Assembly: GCF_017940685.1 (NCBI RefSeq)
Contig: NZ_JAGAYD010000237.1
Coordinates: forward strand, 1 to 36,359
Direction of reading: 5' to 3'
DNA: 36,359 nt
DNA from: Butyrivibrio sp.
Lineage (GTDB): Bacteria > Bacillota > Clostridia > Lachnospirales > Lachnospiraceae
A model generated the notes under the pieces. That model saw only the letters and a list, made by a program, of their open reading frames with translations. It made no database searches and was not told where the DNA came from. The position numbers and the translations under genes were made by a program. Shown here piece after piece: positions 33,073-36,359 of the stretch; the first letter of the stretch is position 1; each line of letters opens with the position of its first letter.

Positions 33073-34815
33073 ATGAAAAATAAATTTTACAGGTTTTTAA
33101 AGGAAGAGGGCATCTACATGGCCCTCTTAATCCTTTGTATAGTGATTTTTAGCATTCCCTATTATGCCCCGGGGCTTCCAAGTGCTTCGGAGAATGACTT
33201 CCATTCTTCCAGGATCATGAGCCTTGCGGAGAGCCTGAAGCTGGGATTTTTCCTGCCAAAGCTCCGCACAATGCTGATGAAGGGATTTGGGTATGGAGTA
33301 GGTTTCTTTTACCCGGATTTCTTTTCATACCTTCCTGCCATCATGGTGAATATGGGAGTGGATGTGGCTTTCGCCATGAAGTTCCACGTTATGATATTTA
33401 CGGTGCTGGGAGTTTTCTTTTGCTACAGAAGTCTTGGGAAACTTACAGGCAGCAGGAATATCGCGGTTTTCATGACTATTCTGTATTTCGGGACTCACTG
33501 CATGTGGGAGAATCTCTATGAGGGCACGGGAATTGGAGCCTATATGGCGCAGGTTGCGCTGCCGGTGGCTATTGTTGGGCTCCTACGGGCGCTTCAGGAC
33601 GAGAAGGAAGGTTATCTTGAGTATGCCATCGGAATTGTGGTGGTGGTTCTAAGTCACCATCTTACCTTTATCTCGCTGATGATCGCCATGGTGATGATAG
33701 TGCTCATAAATGTAAAGGTGCTGGTGCGCTCACCAAAGATCCTTGGCAAACTCTTTGGTGTGAGCATGGTGGGGCTTTTCTTTACTGCCCAGTACTGGAT
33801 GCCCGCAATTGAGCTGGCGATACACACCAAGTTCAAGGTTATCTATGACAACTATATTGATATCAACGAGCATATCCTGAATTTCGTTAAGACCATTGAG
33901 AACATCAGACTTGGCTATATCGTGCTGTTTGTGGTGGTTGCTGCGCTGTTTGTTGTTTCTGCTATCAAGGTTAAGAAGTTCAAGGCTGAGACTGTTGGAA
34001 TGCTGGTTGTGACGCTGGTTCACATCTATCTGATGATGTCTGAGCTTGTGTGGCGCGGACCTATCGGGCAGTTCTTTGCATTCTTCCAGTCAACGGAGAG
34101 GCTTGTATACGTGACTATGGCGCTGATGACGGTGTTTATGGCCATGGCGGTAAGGGATGTTTGCGAAGGGGCGCTTGGCGGTGAAGGCAAGAAGGCTGGC
34201 AGTGACAGCAAGGAGGCTGGTATCAGCAAAGTGGTTTCTGGTGCCTTGGAGAAATCCTGGGTTGTAGCGATCCTTGGAGTGGTTTTGATACTGGCTACCA
34301 GGTTCTACTGCGAGCCCACGTTCTGGAATCCTAACGCAAGAGACAGATATATGGTGAGCCCAACTCACCTTGAGGATGATTATGGTATTTCCTGCGCCGA
34401 GTGGCTGCCTGTGGAGTGCGAGCCCAGTGAGTGCAAGGAAGTTAACATAGCAAGAGCCAGCGACAAGACTTCCGCAGAGGGAGTCAAGCACGACGGGTTT
34501 AGCTCTTTTGACGTGTGGGTGCTGCTTGATAAGGAGTACTATGATATGCCATTCGTCTACTACTACGGTTATAGGGCGTGGCTTACGGACGATGCTGGCA
34601 ATCTGGTAAAAGAGCTTGCGACCGGCGAAGCTTACGACGACAACGGATATTTGAGGGTGTTCATGCCAGGTGAAGAGGGCGTGGGACACGTTTATGTAAC
34701 ATATAGGAAGACTTTGGTCCAGAAGATAGCTTATGTTATCACTGGTCTTACGACTTTGTTTATTGTAGTTTATCCATTTGGGGCCAGAAAGAGGCTGGAG
34801 AAAGCGGCTAAATGA
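33073..34815 (+). CDS. polytopic membrane protein, PTPS-related/YfhO-like type
   Basis: ATG 33073 has GGAGAG directly upstream and is preferred to ATG 33061, which overlaps the GH25 stop and has no ribosome site. The 580-residue protein has about twelve helices; the first outside loop reads SENDFHSSR (39-47) with Asp42, followed by GYGVGFFYPDFFSYLP (73-88). I recall this pattern from bacterial membrane proteins labelled 6-pyruvoyl-tetrahydropterin synthase-related, which resemble GT-C enzymes and YfhO; the name does not imply pterin chemistry. The last outside domain (about 420-550) is rich in Glu, Cys and Tyr and is followed by a final helix. It overlaps the next gene by ATGA, so the two are translationally coupled. 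Likely a glycan transferase. Confidence 0.7.
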   Translation: MKNKFYRFLKEEGIYMALLILCIVIFSIPYYAPGLPSASENDFHSSRIMSLAESLKLGFFLPKLRTMLMKGFGYGVGFFYPDFFSYLPAIMVNMGVDVAFAMKFHVMIFTVLGVFFCYRSLGKLTGSRNIAVFMTILYFGTHCMWENLYEGTGIGAYMAQVALPVAIVGLLRALQDEKEGYLEYAIGIVVVVLSHHLTFISLMIAMVMIVLINVKVLVRSPKILGKLFGVSMVGLFFTAQYWMPAIELAIHTKFKVIYDNYIDINEHILNFVKTIENIRLGYIVLFVVVAALFVVSAIKVKKFKAETVGMLVVTLVHIYLMMSELVWRGPIGQFFAFFQSTERLVYVTMALMTVFMAMAVRDVCEGALGGEGKKAGSDSKEAGISKVVSGALEKSWVVAILGVVLILATRFYCEPTFWNPNARDRYMVSPTHLEDDYGISCAEWLPVECEPSECKEVNIARASDKTSAEGVKHDGFSSFDVWVLLDKEYYDMPFVYYYGYRAWLTDDAGNLVKELATGEAYDDNGYLRVFMPGEEGVGHVYVTYRKTLVQKIAYVITGLTTLFIVVYPFGARKRLEKAAK

Positions 34816-36254
34816 GTGAAGGTTTTTTGAAAAAATCTAAGATGGCAGTTCTGGCAGTGCTGGTGCTGTCGCTGATCCCGATGTTGCTGGTGGCGATTTA
34901 TGCAAGGCCTCTGGCGGACGACTTTGGGTACAGTGCCGGGACCAGGGCTGTGTGGCAGGCTAGTCACAACATCTTCCTGGTGCTGGGATCTGTAGGGGCC
35001 CAGGTTGCCAAGACTTATGTGGACTGGCAGGGCTCTTTTAGTGCTATTGCGCTGTTTGCGCTGCAGCCTGGGCTTTTCTCGGAGAAAATATACGGGCTTG
35101 GCACAGTGGTGCTGGTGGCGCTGTTTGTGTGGGGGAATTTGTACTTCTTCAGGGGAGTGTTTGACGGCGCTGGGAAGGCTGGCGATGGCGTGAATGGAGC
35201 TGTTGGAAAGGCTAGCGGAGGCCCGGATGGCGCTGCTGCTCGGAATGTGGCGATGATCGTGGCTGGCGCGGTGCTGATTGTGTCCATGCAGACTCTTCCT
35301 CATGCCAATCAGGGATTTTACTGGTGGAATGGTGCAAGCTATTATTGCCTGTTTTATTCATTAATGCTCCTGCAGTGGGGGATGATTGTAAGAAAGAAGA
35401 AAGTGGTGCTGCCATGCGTTTTGGGATTTGTGCTGGGCGGTGGAAACCTTGTGACTGGGCTATTGAACCTGGAAGTTACAGCGCTTTTGATGCTGGTGGC
35501 GGTGATTGAAGTGGTGAAGGGTGCACACAAGACCAAGGTTGTTGTGGACGGCGAGATCGCTGTTGGTGGAAGAAAGGCGCCGGAGCTGATATGGCTTGTG
35601 AAGATTGCGGTTATTATGGTCTTTTCTCTCGCTGGATTTATTGTAAATGCTGTTGCTCCAGGAAATGCAGTCAGGGCTTCTGAGTCAGTTTCCATGGGAG
35701 CTGTTGAGGCTATTGGGCAGTCTTTTATTGACGCTTATCAGTACTTTGGTGAGTGGATGAATTTGCCGGTGGTGCTGCTTTTATTGTTTGTACTGCCATT
35801 TGTGTGGTTTGGGTTTGCGGGGAACGGCTCTGGAGCGGATAGTAGCGAAGGTGTTGGTGTCAGCGGCTATGGAAGTGGCGCCGGATTTGTAAGACGTGTT
35901 CCTATGTTCCTACTGGTGCTGCTGGCATTTGGGCTTTTTGCTTCAACCTTTACTCCCACTGAGTTTTCCATGAGCGAGGTTGGTCCTAGACGAATCCAGA
36001 ATGTCAGATACTTTGTATTTATTGTGTTTATGGTGCTTCTGGAGACAGAGGCTGTAATTAGAGTAAGGAGTGTTCTTAAGGCAGGTGATAGCTCTTTTGA
36101 CACTGCGAAGATTGGAAAGGCTATTGCAGGTTATTTTATGGCACTTGCTGCAGGGGCTGTTGTATTCCTCGGAATCTACACTGTGCCCAAGGACAACCGC
36201 AATACTGTGACCAGTATCGGGTCAAGTCCTTTTTTGTGTGTAAATTACCTTTAG
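34812..36254 (+). CDS. polytopic membrane protein, DUF6056-like, probably 3'-truncated
   Basis: ATG 34812 overlaps the previous stop as ATGA. The 480-residue product has about ten helices. RPLADDFGYS (32-41) with Asp36-Asp37, YVDWQGSFSA and HANQGFYWWNGASYY are the pattern I recall for DUF6056, a GT-C-like family of Lachnospiraceae glycan loci. A Gly/Ala/Asp-rich loop (about 117-140) looks like low-complexity insertion. The natural sequence runs to TVPKDNRNTVTSIG, then changes to SSPFLCVNYL and stops; from memory the family has several tens more residues there. The change coincides with an insertion-element-like end at 36219. Codons are much more GC-rich (36 of 60 in one sampled line) than in the AT-rich block. 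Confidence 0.7.
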   Translation: MSEGFLKKSKMAVLAVLVLSLIPMLLVAIYARPLADDFGYSAGTRAVWQASHNIFLVLGSVGAQVAKTYVDWQGSFSAIALFALQPGLFSEKIYGLGTVVLVALFVWGNLYFFRGVFDGAGKAGDGVNGAVGKASGGPDGAAARNVAMIVAGAVLIVSMQTLPHANQGFYWWNGASYYCLFYSLMLLQWGMIVRKKKVVLPCVLGFVLGGGNLVTGLLNLEVTALLMLVAVIEVVKGAHKTKVVVDGEIAVGGRKAPELIWLVKIAVIMVFSLAGFIVNAVAPGNAVRASESVSMGAVEAIGQSFIDAYQYFGEWMNLPVVLLLLFVLPFVWFGFAGNGSGADSSEGVGVSGYGSGAGFVRRVPMFLLVLLAFGLFASTFTPTEFSMSEVGPRRIQNVRYFVFIVFMVLLETEAVIRVRSVLKAGDSSFDTAKIGKAIAGYFMALAAGAVVFLGIYTVPKDNRNTVTSIGSSPFLCVNYL

Positions 36255-36359
36255 GTGTTAATCAGCGTTATGCCGCCAATAGCTTCAGCTGTTCGTCGGC
36301 TATTTCCTTAAGTTGTGGAATGTAATCATCTATCGATTGTAGCAGTTTTGTGGGATAAC
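36219..36359. mobile_element. possible insertion-element end, cut by the window edge
   Basis: At 36219 the DUF6056-like frame loses its family character. From here GGGTCAAGTCC is followed by TTTTTTGTGTGTAAA, a layout like the terminal repeats of some insertion elements (IS256-like ends come to mind, from memory only). Beyond it, a minus-strand frame reads toward this end. The other end and any target duplication lie outside the window. Confidence 0.4.
36268..36359 (-). CDS. C-terminal end of an unidentified minus-strand gene, possibly a transposase
   Basis: From the window edge a minus-strand frame of 30 codons is open to TAA at 36270-36268. The last residues read IPQLKEIADEQLKLLAA, an amphipathic helix. 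No plus-strand frame is plausible here. Placement 49 bp inside a putative element end and opposite orientation to all genes since 1242 suggest a transposase C-terminus. I do not recognise a family from so short a piece. Confidence 0.4.
   Translation of the reverse strand, partial: YPTKLLQSIDDYIPQLKEIADEQLKLLAA

Overview
The window looks like a chromosomal cell-envelope glycan locus from a Gram-positive, anaerobic Lachnospiraceae-type Firmicute. Butyrivibrio or Pseudobutyrivibrio relatives are my best guess, judged from the protein families and not from a marker gene. Supporting signs are strong AGGAGG-type ribosome binding sites, frequent AGA/AGG arginine codons, occasional GTG/TTG starts, a lipobox lipoprotein, and polytopic families I associate with Lachnospiraceae (DUF6020, DUF6056, DUF6077 and GtrII-like types, all named from memory of sequence character).

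Layout. (a) 1-1032, minus strand: an SGNH/GDSL lipoprotein cut by the left edge. It is divergent from everything else, and the shared intergenic region holds helically phased TTAAGA repeats. (b) 1242-8345: a GT-C-like membrane protein, a UbiA-family polyprenyl-phosphate transferase resembling DPPR synthase, an FAD oxidoreductase, and the first MBOAT O-acyltransferase/SGNH pair. (c) 8370-12786: uridine kinase, a membrane protein, an SGNH-fold protein lacking its catalytic serine, two SMR/EamA-like half-transporters overlapping by ATGA, and a small membrane protein. (d) 12778-19628: a visibly AT-richer block starting at a 33-bp tandem repeat, with the second MBOAT/SGNH pair, a CotH-kinase surface protein and a GT-C-like protein. 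(e) 19673-29037: four more polytopic proteins, then a third MBOAT gene broken by an in-frame TGA and its SGNH partner. (f) 29038-33061: about 470 bp of non-coding leader, then a 1184-residue type II membrane protein with an acidic RYED-repeat cytoplasmic domain, Ig-like repeats and a GH25 lysozyme domain. (g) 33073-36254: two more polytopic proteins; the last appears cut off by a sequence resembling the end of an insertion element.

How they may work together (inference). The locus has almost no cytosolic glycosyltransferases and no ABC exporter or Wzy that I recognise. It is dominated by about nine many-helix proteins, most with an acidic residue in their first outside loop, as in lipid-phospho-sugar-dependent GT-C enzymes. 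A UbiA/oxidoreductase/SMR-pair set could make and flip a polyprenyl-phosphate sugar (pentose-like, by analogy with mycobacterial decaprenyl-phosphoryl arabinose), the GT-C proteins could transfer it outside, and the MBOAT/SGNH pairs could O-acylate the product. No RNA genes or CRISPR arrays were seen. All genes from 1242 to 36254 lie on the plus strand with short gaps or overlaps, in a few long transcription units.
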